Shown here: piece by piece, positions 45,060 through 53,974 of the stretch | Position numbering within the stretch: the stretch's first letter is position 1 | How the letters are laid out: the number at the start of each line of letters is the position of its first letter | Assembly (NCBI RefSeq): GCF_009769755.1 | Contig: NZ_SDWJ01000002.1 | Coordinates: 558,001 to 622,000 of the forward strand | Reading direction: 5' to 3' | Length of the DNA: 64,000 nt | From: Sphingorhabdus profundilacus | GTDB lineage: Bacteria > Pseudomonadota > Alphaproteobacteria > Sphingomonadales > Sphingomonadaceae | Program-made: the position numbers and the translations under genes | The notes under the pieces: model-generated | Databases searched by the model: none | Told to the model about the DNA's origin: nothing | What the model saw: only the letters and a program-made list of their open reading frames with translations

Positions 45060-47398
45060 TACCAGTGCCTCCGGATCCCGATGGCAATAAAGCGACCGAT
45101 GGGCGAAAAATTGGTGGAATCATATGGCGTGTCGGTGGGCCCGGTAGTCCGGATGATCTCAGGCTTGTCGTTCAGGAGATTGTTGATTGTCACCGACACC
45201 GAAAGACCAGCATCCCTGTCGCTTCCCCCGATTATATCGTAGCTCGCGCCAACATCTACGGTTGCACCGGGTTTGAGTTGGCGCTCAATAGCAAATCTCC
45301 GGTCCTTCAAGGCTCCGGTGAAATTGAGCGCCGATGTCAGCATTAGCCCATCGGCCCGGTAATTCGCTGCTGCCCGCAGCCGGAATTTTGGAGGATTGAA
45401 GACGGTGCCGGATAGCTGAACGACCGGAAGCTCTGGCGTCAGAAGCTGACTGCTTTCGAGCCAGCTCGCGTCAACATCAAGTCCAAGTCTGCCACGCCCG
45501 AGTTCGCCATTCCAGGAAAGCCGTGCATCAAGTCCCCTTATCGTCTGGGCAGCAACATTGATGTTTCGGTTGTCGATAAAAGCTATGACATTTGCTGGAT
45601 TATAGGCGCGTCCAGTGAAATTCTGGAGACCTATCTGCGCGCCTGCAATCAGCGCAGAAAGCTCGGAGGCAGTCGGCGAGAAGTCGATGAGCGTCGCAAA
45701 TCCGGGGTTCCTGAATGCTGCCGCAATCGAACCCGCGATTGGCCGAACGACGCGGTCGCGGTAACGGATATCGTAGTAAGTTGCAGAGACGGTCAAACCC
45801 TCAAGAAACTGAGGACGCAGTTCAAACCCTGCCGTCCAGCTTGTTGCGTGTTCTGGTTTCACATCCGGGTTGCCGCCAGCGGTATAGAAAACAGTATTCG
45901 TGCTGGACCCAGTTCCGAACGCAGCCCCCGGCAGCAGTATGGCTTCATACGGGATATATTGCTGGTAGAGAGTGGGAGCTTTGAACGATCGTGCCCAGCT
46001 TGCCCGCAAGGTGAGTTCCGGGATCGGCGCATAAATCAGCCCCAGACGCGGTGTCGCAAGACGGTCAAGCCCTGGATAATCTTCATACCGCAGCGCTGCG
46101 GATACGCTGAGCCTGTCGACGCCGCGAATATTGAGGTCGGACGACACGAACGGAAGGTTCAGTTCGCCATATGCATAGCGGCTCCGGCGCGTCACATCGA
46201 AAGCGTCAGAGGGCGTTGCGTTCACAAGCTGGGTGTAGCCAAGACTGTTTCTCCGGAACCCGCCGCCAATCGCCAGCCGGGCATCTCCTCCGCCAAGCGC
46301 AAAAAGCGGTCCTTCGGCGCCGGCTTCGAACGCAGTTATGCCATTGCAATAGCAACCGTTGGCTACCCTCGCCGTTCCTGTAACCGGCGTTGTCGTCGTC
46401 GAATAATATGTCTGGTCACGGCCGAACACACCCAGCAATTTTGCCTGCCAGCCAGAACCCAGGTCGACCTCGATCGATGGCGCGATTGTGTAGGTCTCGG
46501 CCTCGGGCTCGATAAGAAACTGGGTAGTAGGGCTTCTGCTTTCGGTCTGCGACTTGCGTCGCGCATAAAGCGCGTCGACTTTCGCCACCACATTTTCGCC
46601 CAATCTTTGGTGGGCGGAAAAGGTCACTGCATGGCGGTTTAACGACGGGTAGAGCGTAGCATTGGGATTGAGCGCCGTCGCATAGGAGCGTTGGCGAGCT
46701 CTAATCTCCGAATTGCGTGCGAAGTCATACGCTATGAGAAAGCCGCCACCATTCCAGGTCTTGCCACCCACGATGGAAGCTTGCTGCCGGAAATAGCCCC
46801 CGTCTGTGCTTCCACCGATCTGCGCTGAGGTCGCAACACCGTCGAAGTCACTGCGCAGGATGACGTTGACGACACCGGCAACTGCATCAGAACCGTAAAG
46901 CGCCGATGCCCCGTCAGGGACCACTTCAATGCGATCAAGCGCAGCTAGCGGAACAGCCGAGATATCGACACCGCCAAAGGCGGAATCATAAGGCAGACGG
47001 TGCCCGTTCAGCAGAGTCAACGTCGCATCCGGCCCAAGTCCGCGCAGATTTGCATGAGAACCCGAATTGATATTGTTGTTGATGAGGCCGCCGCCGCTGC
47101 CGACCCCCGGATTTTGACCTCCGCCGAAATTCTGTGGCAGCGAGCGAATGGCCTCGCCCAGGTCGATCTGTCCGGCAGCGACAATAGAAATCTGGTCAAG
47201 CGTGATCACGTCGCTGGCAATCGCGGCACCCCTGATGCGCGAGCCGGTTACGACGATATCGCTGCCCTCGTCGGCAGGCAGTTGCGCTTCGTCTTCTTGT
47301 GAAGTTTGCATCGGCTCTTGGGCGAAAATGGTTTGCGGCAGCATTCCGGCTATGATGGTTGCGAGCGCGGCGGACATGATGTGGCTGTAATTTGGCAT
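45059..47398 (-). CDS. TonB-dependent outer-membrane receptor of the lasso cluster
   Basis: A 779-aa receptor. Signal peptide (MPNYSHIMSAALATIIAGML...IFAQ), a plug domain with DIVVTGSRIRGAAI and the barrel ending in a terminal aromatic (RRHW), as outer-membrane barrels do. The start at 47398 has AGGGAGAAG upstream; the frame is open to 47461. Receptors of this type next to isopeptidases are assumed to re-import the lasso peptide. It is the first gene of a two-gene unit with the isopeptidase. Confidence 0.9.
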   Translation of the reverse strand: MPNYSHIMSAALATIIAGMLPQTIFAQEPMQTSQEDEAQLPADEGSDIVVTGSRIRGAAIASDVITLDQISIVAAGQIDLGEAIRSLPQNFGGGQNPGVGSGGGLINNNINSGSHANLRGLGPDATLTLLNGHRLPYDSAFGGVDISAVPLAALDRIEVVPDGASALYGSDAVAGVVNVILRSDFDGVATSAQIGGSTDGGYFRQQASIVGGKTWNGGGFLIAYDFARNSEIRARQRSYATALNPNATLYPSLNRHAVTFSAHQRLGENVVAKVDALYARRKSQTESRSPTTQFLIEPEAETYTIAPSIEVDLGSGWQAKLLGVFGRDQTYYSTTTTPVTGTARVANGCYCNGITAFEAGAEGPLFALGGGDARLAIGGGFRRNSLGYTQLVNATPSDAFDVTRRSRYAYGELNLPFVSSDLNIRGVDRLSVSAALRYEDYPGLDRLATPRLGLIYAPIPELTLRASWARSFKAPTLYQQYIPYEAILLPGAAFGTGSSTNTVFYTAGGNPDVKPEHATSWTAGFELRPQFLEGLTVSATYYDIRYRDRVVRPIAGSIAAAFRNPGFATLIDFSPTASELSALIAGAQIGLQNFTGRAYNPANVIAFIDNRNINVAAQTIRGLDARLSWNGELGRGRLGLDVDASWLESSQLLTPELPVVQLSGTVFNPPKFRLRAAANYRADGLMLTSALNFTGALKDRRFAIERQLKPGATVDVGASYDIIGGSDRDAGLSVSVTINNLLNDKPEIIRTTGPTDTPYDSTNFSPIGRFIAIGIRRHW

Positions 47399-47482
47399 CG
47401 ACTTCTCCCTGAAGGTGTCAGGCGGCCCTTTATCGAGCTCGCCTTGCAGGGGATGACGCACACCAGCGGATTTACCTTAGTA

Positions 47483-48103
47483 TCATATGAAACTATTTCT
47501 GATTTTGAGTGATCGGCCGGATTCCGGGATTGTGGCGTGGTCGCTCAGGCAGGCCCGGACATGCGCCAATGCTTTCATCATGTGATATTCAACGCCAGCC
47601 AGCGATATCCCCAGTTCCCCCTGAATTTCGCGATAAGCCATGTCGTCGAAGCGGTGCATGACGAAAATGGCGCGTGTGCGCTCGGGCAGTCCGCCCAGCG
47701 CCAGCGCTAATGCAGCTTCGAGTTCATCAGCTTCGATTTGATGTTCCTGATCGGCGGGACATCGGCTTTCGACCGGTTCTGCAGATGCGACCGTAACGAT
47801 CTTGCACCGCTGTCGGCGCGCTTGGTCGACCAGCAAATTTTGCGCTATCCGGTGCAGGAATGCGCGTGGATTTACGAGCGTCGAAAGCTGTCGGCTGGTG
47901 GCGGCACGCAGGAATATGTCCTGTACGAGATCGTTTGCAAATTCAGGCCCAACTCTTTTTGCGAGATAACGGACAAGTCCGGCGCGTTCTTGCCTGAACA
48001 TTGCGTCGAGCGGGCAAATGCCGCCAGGATATTTGGCCGTCGGGTCAGCAGCCCCTTTTGGCGAACCTTGAAATTGTGACATGTAGCGATCGCATTGGCG
48101 CAA
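47483..48103 (-). CDS. ECF-type RNA polymerase sigma factor
   Basis: A 206-aa sigma-70 family protein of the FecI/ECF kind: region 2 with FRQERAGLVRYLAKRVGPEF, ANDLVQDIFLRAAT and FLHRIAQNLLVDQARRQ, and region 4 with LGGLPERTRAIFVMHRFDDM, then YREIQGELGISLAGVEYHM. In known lasso clusters a FecI-like sigma factor and a FecR anti-sigma factor precede the receptor; here no FecR gene is present. Start uncertain: M8 (48082) is an alternative. The receptor promoter must lie within the 84-bp gap or the 3' end of this gene. Confidence 0.88.
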   Translation of the reverse strand: MRQCDRYMSQFQGSPKGAADPTAKYPGGICPLDAMFRQERAGLVRYLAKRVGPEFANDLVQDIFLRAATSRQLSTLVNPRAFLHRIAQNLLVDQARRQRCKIVTVASAEPVESRCPADQEHQIEADELEAALALALGGLPERTRAIFVMHRFDDMAYREIQGELGISLAGVEYHMMKALAHVRACLSDHATIPESGRSLKIRNSFI

Positions 48104-48471
48104 CCGTCGAAGCCCGGTTGGCTAGCCGGGTCGATCGATCTCCATCGCTGTGCCGCCGTTCGGCCTTATCAGGCTTTGTCCGGTACGGCCGCCCGTCCAT
48201 TTGCCGGACTGGCGTGTTTGATGCTTGGCGGATTTATCCCGCGCGACCTACGCCAGCTATCGGTCTGCGCAGCTACATTCTGGCGAGGCGGGCAATAATT
48301 GGCAAGCAATGGTTCGAGCATGCTACAACATCGATTTCGAACAATGTTGAACAGGTAGCGGTCAAATCCAAATAATTCTGAAGTCGTTGCAGCCCTTTGT
48401 CCTAAAATTGCGACCGGCGATGGTGATATGCACTGCGATCCCGGCCAGCGTCTTTGTTAGACTATTGTACG
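48104..48471. other. 368-bp gap between sigma factor and gntR-like gene
   Basis: Upstream region of the sigma-factor gene and downstream of the gntR-like gene, both on the minus strand. No gene is supported and I see no clear hairpin or repeat. It should contain the sigma-factor promoter. Confidence 0.35.
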
Positions 48472-49065
48472 TTAGGATTGCGCCAGTTGGACGAGAGTTG
48501 CGACGCTGCCAAGACGACGGTCATGATATTTGCCCAACATGATACTCAAGTTGCTGGAATTTGCAGCCAGCTCCCGCTCCAACTCATCCAGCTCCTGAAA
48601 GCAGTCGGGAAATAAATGTGGTTCCCATCGGCGGATGGTGTGCATGCGATCGCCAAGCGAATGCAAAGTTTCGGTAAGGACGGTATTGGCTGATCGTAGC
48701 GCGATGACGCTAAAAAGCGCTGCCACCCGCCCGGCATAATCCTCAACCGAATGCGCACTATGAGGAACCTCGCCCGTCTTGACTGGATTAAGCAGAGCAA
48801 AATCGAGAAGCAGTATGTTGAACTCGAGCATATCTCGCAGCTTATTCTCGCTGATGCGCGGCACGCGGTAACCTTCACCCGGCTTCATTTCAACCAACGC
48901 TTCGCCAACAAGGCGGTTCAGGCAGTCCCTGACAGGGGTCATGCTGACCCCGAACTCGTCAGCGAGCCGAAGTGCCTCGAGCCTCTCGCCCGGACGCCAG
49001 TTGCCCTGCATCAGTCCCCGTTTCAGATTCTGGTAGGTTGGCTCGAGTACATGGGCAGGACTCAC
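48472..49065 (-). CDS. GntR family transcriptional regulator
   Basis: A 197-aa protein with an N-terminal winged helix of the GntR type: LEPTYQNLKRGLMQGNWRPG, then GERLEALRLADEFGVSMTPV, RDCLNRLVGEALVEMKPGEG, and an FCD-like helical effector domain. I choose the GTG at 49065, which overlaps the stop codon of the phyH gene by four bases; the frame is open to 49182 but inside the neighbour. It is the last gene of the luxR-luxI-phyH array. As effector, a product of the dioxygenase or an acyl derivative may be guessed, not shown. Confidence 0.85.
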   Translation of the reverse strand: MSPAHVLEPTYQNLKRGLMQGNWRPGERLEALRLADEFGVSMTPVRDCLNRLVGEALVEMKPGEGYRVPRISENKLRDMLEFNILLLDFALLNPVKTGEVPHSAHSVEDYAGRVAALFSVIALRSANTVLTETLHSLGDRMHTIRRWEPHLFPDCFQELDELERELAANSSNLSIMLGKYHDRRLGSVATLVQLAQS

Positions 49066-49931
49066 GCAACGGCTCGTCGCGAACGCGCAAATTCGTGGAC
49101 TGCTTCCTGCTGATCTGGTCGCAGCGCATCGGTGGCCCTGGGATAGGCAGGTACGCTGTCTTTCAACAATATCGAAGGGCACTGGCCTTCAAAATTGCCA
49201 AGATTGGGGCGGTGCTGCGCGTAGCCTGCAAGGCCAGCAAGTTCCGGCCCGAAGGTCTTGGCGATTTCCGGTGGATAGGCCAGCCACGGATTTTCATAGG
49301 GCTTTAGCCAGCCTAGACTGTAACCGATGACGATGGCCCGCCTGACATCGTGAGACAGGTTTGCGCCTGCACCATGGACCGTCGAACCGAGAAAACAGAT
49401 CGCAGACCCAGGATCACATTCGGCCACCACTGGCTCGCCGAGTTGTTCCAATGAAGTGATTTGAATGCGATGCGTACCTGGATAGATCCTCGTCGCGCCA
49501 TTGAATTTTGTAAATCGCGAGAGCGGCCAGATGACGTTGACCAGATATTCATGCTCCCCCTTGGCGCCGCTCCACATATCATGATCGCAATGCGGGAACT
49601 GCTCGATTTCGCCAGGATGAATTTCGATGGCTTGCGCTACGTTGAGCTGGATGCGCTCGCATGCCCCGCTCAATATGCTGTTCGCGATGCCAAGCACCGT
49701 CGGCTCCATCACCAGCCGGGCGGCATGTTCGGATCTGCGAAGCAGGCTCCCGAAGCGCTTGGTGCGATAACCATAAAAGTCACCATCGCCCAATGGTGTT
49801 TGGATGAAGTCACTTTCCAGATCGGCTTCAAGCGCTGCAAGGACTGATGATGGGAGCACATCAGGTATCACGCAATATCCGTCACGCTCGAGGCTTTCGC
49901 TCCACGACGCTGGCATTGCAGCGCCCATCAT
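49062..49931 (-). CDS. Phytanoyl-CoA dioxygenase (PhyH) family protein
   Basis: A 289-aa Fe(II)/2-oxoglutarate dioxygenase-like protein. The metal motif HxD appears in EQFPHCDHDMW and the distal His in LGSTVHGAGANLS; the Arg of VRRAIVIGYS is the likely 2-oxoglutarate ligand. It starts in an ATGA overlap with luxI and ends in an overlap with the gntR-like gene. A PhyH-family gene linked to luxI has, as I recall, been reported in sphingomonads, where it might modify the acyl chain of the signal; the substrate is unknown. Confidence 0.87.
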   Translation of the reverse strand: MMGAAMPASWSESLERDGYCVIPDVLPSSVLAALEADLESDFIQTPLGDGDFYGYRTKRFGSLLRRSEHAARLVMEPTVLGIANSILSGACERIQLNVAQAIEIHPGEIEQFPHCDHDMWSGAKGEHEYLVNVIWPLSRFTKFNGATRIYPGTHRIQITSLEQLGEPVVAECDPGSAICFLGSTVHGAGANLSHDVRRAIVIGYSLGWLKPYENPWLAYPPEIAKTFGPELAGLAGYAQHRPNLGNFEGQCPSILLKDSVPAYPRATDALRPDQQEAVHEFARSRRAVA

Positions 49932-50557
49932 TGCATTGCCCCAACATTGGCCAGATGGAAATCGGTCGGGGCAAATATTCCCGCTGCTGCCAAGTCATCA
50001 GGCGTATCGACATCAACTTCGATGTGAAGCGCAAGCAGGCATTCGCCGTCGATATGGCGCGCAGGCCCTAATGCGCGGCATTTCCAGCCGAAATCTGCAA
50101 TCTGCCGGTACCAGGCCAAATTCGCCACGGCCGTGTAATCGGTGACACTATGTGTCAGTGCGTACTGGACAAGAGCGGTCACGAGTTGGTTTCTCGCGAT
50201 GCGGCGCTCAATCCGGTCGAGGGTCGGTTCGATGCAGAACCGAGTTATCTCGCGGATATGCGAACCATTTGGGATTTCATAGTCGCACAAGGCGGGGAAC
50301 AGATTGCCCAGTATATGTGCCTGGTCGGTGCGCAGCAGGCGAGCGGATGCACGGTGGCTGCCGTCATCAGCTGTGAGGATCAGATAATTGGCGTTCGGCG
50401 TATCAAACTGGTCGATCTCGTATATGTCGTTCAAGACAGGCACATCCCACTTCAGGAGATCGACGAAAACGCGTTTTCGCGCTTCGAACATATTGCGGAC
50501 AGCGGTATCGGCATACAGTTCTGCGGAAGAGGATGTAATAGGAGGCATGATGATCAC
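49928..50557 (-). CDS. LuxI-type acyl-homoserine lactone synthase
   Basis: A 209-aa autoinducer synthase. Family residues seen: MFEARKRVFVDLLKW (conserved Arg, Phe and Trp), EIDQFDTPNANYLI (Asp pair), GSHRASARLLRTD and the C-terminal EITRFCIEP with conserved Glu and Arg. It makes an acyl-homoserine lactone from S-adenosylmethionine and an acyl carrier. GTG at 50557 or ATG at 50548 may be the start. The luxR gene ends 126 bp upstream on the same strand; I found no convincing lux box in the gap. Confidence 0.9.
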   Translation of the reverse strand: MIIMPPITSSSAELYADTAVRNMFEARKRVFVDLLKWDVPVLNDIYEIDQFDTPNANYLILTADDGSHRASARLLRTDQAHILGNLFPALCDYEIPNGSHIREITRFCIEPTLDRIERRIARNQLVTALVQYALTHSVTDYTAVANLAWYRQIADFGWKCRALGPARHIDGECLLALHIEVDVDTPDDLAAAGIFAPTDFHLANVGAMQ

Positions 50558-50682
50558 CAGTCTTGTTGAAGATGGAAATCATCACACCAGCGCGAGCGAC
50601 CTCGCGATATACCAAGAACTGGGGATGCACGCGAGCAGGAGGTAATGTTGGCGTTGTCTGGCGGAGCGCTGAAACCGCTAAA

Positions 50683-51435
50683 TCATTGGTATTTTCGCCA
50701 TCCGAAAACATCGCCAAAGCCAATCAGTCCATCGAACAGCGCGCTGACGATAAGCGATTGTTTGCAGTGCACATCATATCTTTCCCGCGCCATTTTGAGG
50801 TGCTGGATGACAGTCTCGGTGCTTATGCCAAGGATGGTTGCAGTTTCTGATGCCGTTTTGCCGCGTGCCGTCCACAAAAGACATTCACGCTGGCGATCGC
50901 TGAGTTTCGCTGCCGACGCGCTTGCTGCCATTCCACTGAGCTTGAGGGCACTTGTGAGCGCCAGAGTACCGACAAGCTCTGCCACGATGAGCCCTTGATT
51001 GGGTAGATTTCCGTCGGGCCGAACTACAAAGGAACAGGTTCCAGTTGCACTCCCCGGCAGATGCCGCGGGACAGTGTAGCCATCACCGATTCCGCATTCG
51101 CGACCGACTGCAAGCATTTGCCTGTCGCCGCGGGTCATGGGGATCATATTTTCGATATTGTCCCAAGTGAAGCCTGCAAAGGATTTGTCACAGGCCCGCC
51201 TTACCGGATCCCTGCCGGCCAGGTCGAAGTTAATGTATACCTTTGCCCATTCATCGGGATAGTCATGAATTAGGACTTCGGGAGGTTGTTCGACGCTCAT
51301 CCGCGCTTCCAGCGAGAGCGCAAAATGATCGAACCCCAAGCTCCTTGACGTTCGTTTAAGAGCTTCTCCGAGTCCTGAGGGAGTTTCTATCTCGACCAGT
51401 TCTCTGGCAAATTCTTCGGCAAAAGATAATCGCAT
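50683..51435 (-). CDS. LuxR-type quorum-sensing regulator
   Basis: A 250-aa regulator: N-terminal autoinducer-binding domain (SLGFDHFALSLEARM, YPDEWAKVYINFDLAGRDPV with the conserved Trp, Tyr and Asp) and C-terminal LuxR HTH (LSDRQRECLLWTARGKTASE, ATILGISTETVIQHLKMARE). It most likely responds to the product of the downstream luxI gene and controls the array; possible effects on transfer or on the lasso cluster are inference. Confidence 0.92.
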   Translation of the reverse strand: MRLSFAEEFARELVEIETPSGLGEALKRTSRSLGFDHFALSLEARMSVEQPPEVLIHDYPDEWAKVYINFDLAGRDPVRRACDKSFAGFTWDNIENMIPMTRGDRQMLAVGRECGIGDGYTVPRHLPGSATGTCSFVVRPDGNLPNQGLIVAELVGTLALTSALKLSGMAASASAAKLSDRQRECLLWTARGKTASETATILGISTETVIQHLKMARERYDVHCKQSLIVSALFDGLIGFGDVFGWRKYQ

Positions 51436-51685
51436 GCATTGACCGTTCGATGTGGTCCAGCCCTTCCCAATCTGCTGTCCTCCGATCGCCTTGTTGATGC
51501 CCTGAAGAACGGTTCCAATCCATCTTGCGAGCCATTGCAGTTAAAGCTCGGTCTTTGCCGACAGAAATCTTGCGTTTCGATTCAGCGAAGGGCCGATGAC
51601 CGCTTATTATCAGAAAGGCTGGTCACCAGGCTTGCACAAAATGGGCTTTGAATAGAAAGGGGGAAATGCACATAAGTGCGATTGT

Positions 51686-52505
51686 CTACTTTGTTTGGAC
51701 GTCACCGACGCACCTTTGGTGCTGCATTGTTCCTTTGAGCAACAGCCGGTAACCACCATTCACGAGATGGCGCGCCTCGTTGATGAGCCGTTGCGTCTGG
51801 CGTCTGTGCGATGATGACTTCCATTCTATCGCGCGACCGAAGTCCGCATCGCGGTATATAATTTTTTGAGCGATGTCCCTCATTGTAGTAAAATCTTTAT
51901 CGGGGCGCCGCATGGCGTCGAGAATGTTCAGTAAAAGGGTTAGCCGGTGTGTCTGATAAGCGGTCGGGTAAAATACAGTGTGAGATTTTGCACGGCCGGT
52001 TGGTGCCGATGACATTTCGAATGCTTCGGCGGCAGCAAGGCGAGTACGAAACCATGGGTCGCGTGGGATGAAGTAGCCGCTGCCCCCAGAATATGGCGGC
52101 GTTATCAACAAGCGATGGCGCCGGTTCCGGTTTTCCAGCACCAGATGCCTGCCCTCGCTGGTAAATCTGTCCTGTAGCAGATCGTAATGTTCCAACATGG
52201 GTTGGATTGGGACCTGTCCGGAATCGCCGGGCTTGTTCTGAAAAATGATCACCGAAGGTGCTTCACAAGGGCGCCAGATTGCTGGGTTTTCGCAGGAACT
52301 GAATGCCGGCGGAAAGGCGAAACTCCAACCCCCATGATCGTGCCATTTTCCTGAAATCCGGTGACTCGATATCAGGAACCGGGCCTTTGCATAAGCTAAC
52401 AAATTGAGCTTGATAATCTGTATTCCGCCTCAAAAACTCTTGGGCGAAATCCAGAAAGTCGAAATTATCAAAGCTCTTCTCGCTGTCTGCTGGCATTGAT
52501 CGCAC
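51686..52505 (-). pseudogene. Frame-shifted DUF6499/DUF2285 gene
   Basis: Two overlapping frames together make one normal protein. The first (52505-52263) begins with the DUF6499-like part (FDFLDFAQEFLRRNTDYQAQ, ARSWGLEF). The second (51686 to about 52400) continues with FAFPPAFSSCENPAIWRP, EAPSVIIF and the DUF2285 domain (TAYQTHRLTLLLNILDAM). Joined at about 52320, WGLEF-AFPP is the expected family sequence, so one extra base (in TTTCGCC) has probably broken the gene. A sequencing error cannot be excluded. DUF2285 proteins are frequent in alphaproteobacterial mobile elements. Confidence 0.72.
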
Positions 52506-52701
52506 CTCTGTTCGGCAGGGGTGCTAATGAAAACCGGGTGAATCTTCGCTTCCAAGATCGGATTATCTCCATCCCCAGAACTTGTAAGCCACTGAACTTG
52601 GTAGACCTTAACGTCACTTGCCTTCACAAGGCTGCTTTTTGTAGCAAAGGGATTGACTTGTCTCGACCAGCTCAAGAGGTCGATCTGTCAACTGGCATAT
52701 G

Positions 52702-52776
52702 AACCGGCACAGATATACCAAATATTGTACATATTATCTCTATAATTCAGCGTATACAACCGGCATCAAAACCGGT
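52702..52776 (+). promoter_or_regulatory. AACCGG repeats in the promoter of the Fic-STAND array
   Basis: AACCGG occurs at 52702, 52758 and 52770. The last two lie in an inverted arrangement ACCGG-8 nt-CCGGT (52759-52776) that ends 10 bp before the Fic ATG. Between the first two copies lies an AT-rich stretch with TATAAT (52741-52746). This may be an operator and promoter for the array. Confidence 0.45.
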
Positions 52777-52786
52777 AAGAGGGCAT

Positions 52787-53974
52787 ATGGATATCGCCAG
52801 CATGGAGCCTATGGTCCCGGAAGAAGCGTCAAATGCGCTGGAGGACGAAGTCGTCACATTGATTGCCGAGGCAAACCAGCTTGCCGGCCGTATCCATCCA
52901 ATCATGCGCGACTCGATTGGCGATCTCGTTCGTTCGATGAACTGCTATTACTCGAACCTCATCGAAGGCCACGACACGCATCCGCGCGACATTGATCGTG
53001 CGCTTGCCAACGACTTTTCCACCGAACCCAAGCGGCGCGAACTCCAACAGGAAGCGGTGGCGCACATCCATGTCCAGCGCCTCATTGATTCAGGCCGCGA
53101 TCCCGATGTGTGGCCGGCTTCCGCTGCGTATGCCGCGTGGCTGCACGAAGAATTCTGCTCGCATCTACCGCCGGAAATGCTCTGGGTTATCCAGCCGGGA
53201 ACAGGTGAGAAATTGCCCGTCATCCCTGGCGAGTGGCGGACCCACGATGTTGAAGTGGGTCGACACTTGCCGCCCGAGCATGACGATCTGCCGCGCTTTA
53301 TGGCGCGCTTCGATCGTGCTTATGATGCGCCTCCCCTCAATATATTCCGGCAAATCCAGACTGTTGGCGCCGTGCATCATCGGTTCTTGTGGATACACCC
53401 GTTTCTCGACGGCAACGGGCGGGTTGCAAGACTGATGGCGCACGCACTGTTCAAGCGTCTTGGGATCGGCACGAGCCTGTGGTCGGTAGCGCGCGGGCTT
53501 GCGCGCGAGGAAGAACTGTACAAGAAGCTGCTTTCCCAGGCCGATGGACCGCGCGAAGGGGATCGTGACGGTCGGGGGAATCTCACGCAGCGCGGTTTGA
53601 TCGCGTTCTGCAAATTCTTTCTTGATCGCTCGATCGACCAGATCCGCTTCATGAGCGGCCTGCTCGAACCTGCCACTTTGCTCACGCGTATCGAGATCCA
53701 TATCGAAGAAGAAATCCGTTTCAAGCGGCTACAGCGCGGAAGCTTCCCTGTCCTGCGCGAAGCCGTGTTGGCGGGCGAGGTCGAGCGGGCCAAAATCCCC
53801 ATGCTGACCAATTATGAGGAACGTGGCGCGCGTAATGTTACAGCCGCCCTGGTCGAACGCGGCATGTTGACGGCTTCGTCGCACCGGGCGCCATTACGCC
53901 TCGCCTTTCCTGCCGACGTTGCCGAGCGCTGGTTCCCCAACCTCTATCCAGCCAATGCAGGGACAAGGTCATGA
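52787..53974 (+). CDS. Fic-domain AMPylase-like protein
   Basis: A 395-aa Fic protein. The active site HPFLDGNGR (H204-R212) is complete, and an N-terminal inhibitory helix motif SNLIEG (S56, E60, G61; S/T-x3-E-G/N) marks it as a self-inhibited class II Fic enzyme. A winged-helix-like C-terminal part follows (LREAVLAGEVERAKIPMLTN, ARNVTAALVERGML). Fic enzymes transfer AMP or other nucleotides to proteins. GAGGG stands before the ATG. Its stop codon overlaps the ATPase ATG, so in this place it probably regulates or executes the response of the array. Confidence 0.88.
   Translation: MDIASMEPMVPEEASNALEDEVVTLIAEANQLAGRIHPIMRDSIGDLVRSMNCYYSNLIEGHDTHPRDIDRALANDFSTEPKRRELQQEAVAHIHVQRLIDSGRDPDVWPASAAYAAWLHEEFCSHLPPEMLWVIQPGTGEKLPVIPGEWRTHDVEVGRHLPPEHDDLPRFMARFDRAYDAPPLNIFRQIQTVGAVHHRFLWIHPFLDGNGRVARLMAHALFKRLGIGTSLWSVARGLAREEELYKKLLSQADGPREGDRDGRGNLTQRGLIAFCKFFLDRSIDQIRFMSGLLEPATLLTRIEIHIEEEIRFKRLQRGSFPVLREAVLAGEVERAKIPMLTNYEERGARNVTAALVERGMLTASSHRAPLRLAFPADVAERWFPNLYPANAGTRS

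Noticed and set aside
48001-48375. 124-codon plus-strand frame overlapping the 5' part of the sigma-factor gene
   Set aside because: Its first part is a shadow of the sigma-factor gene and the rest has no start signal.
50558-50682. Lux box between luxR and luxI
   Set aside because: I found no palindrome of about 20 bp with the usual CT/AG ends in this gap.
51439-51651. 70-codon frame divergent from luxR
   Set aside because: No ribosome binding site and no family resemblance; left as non-coding.
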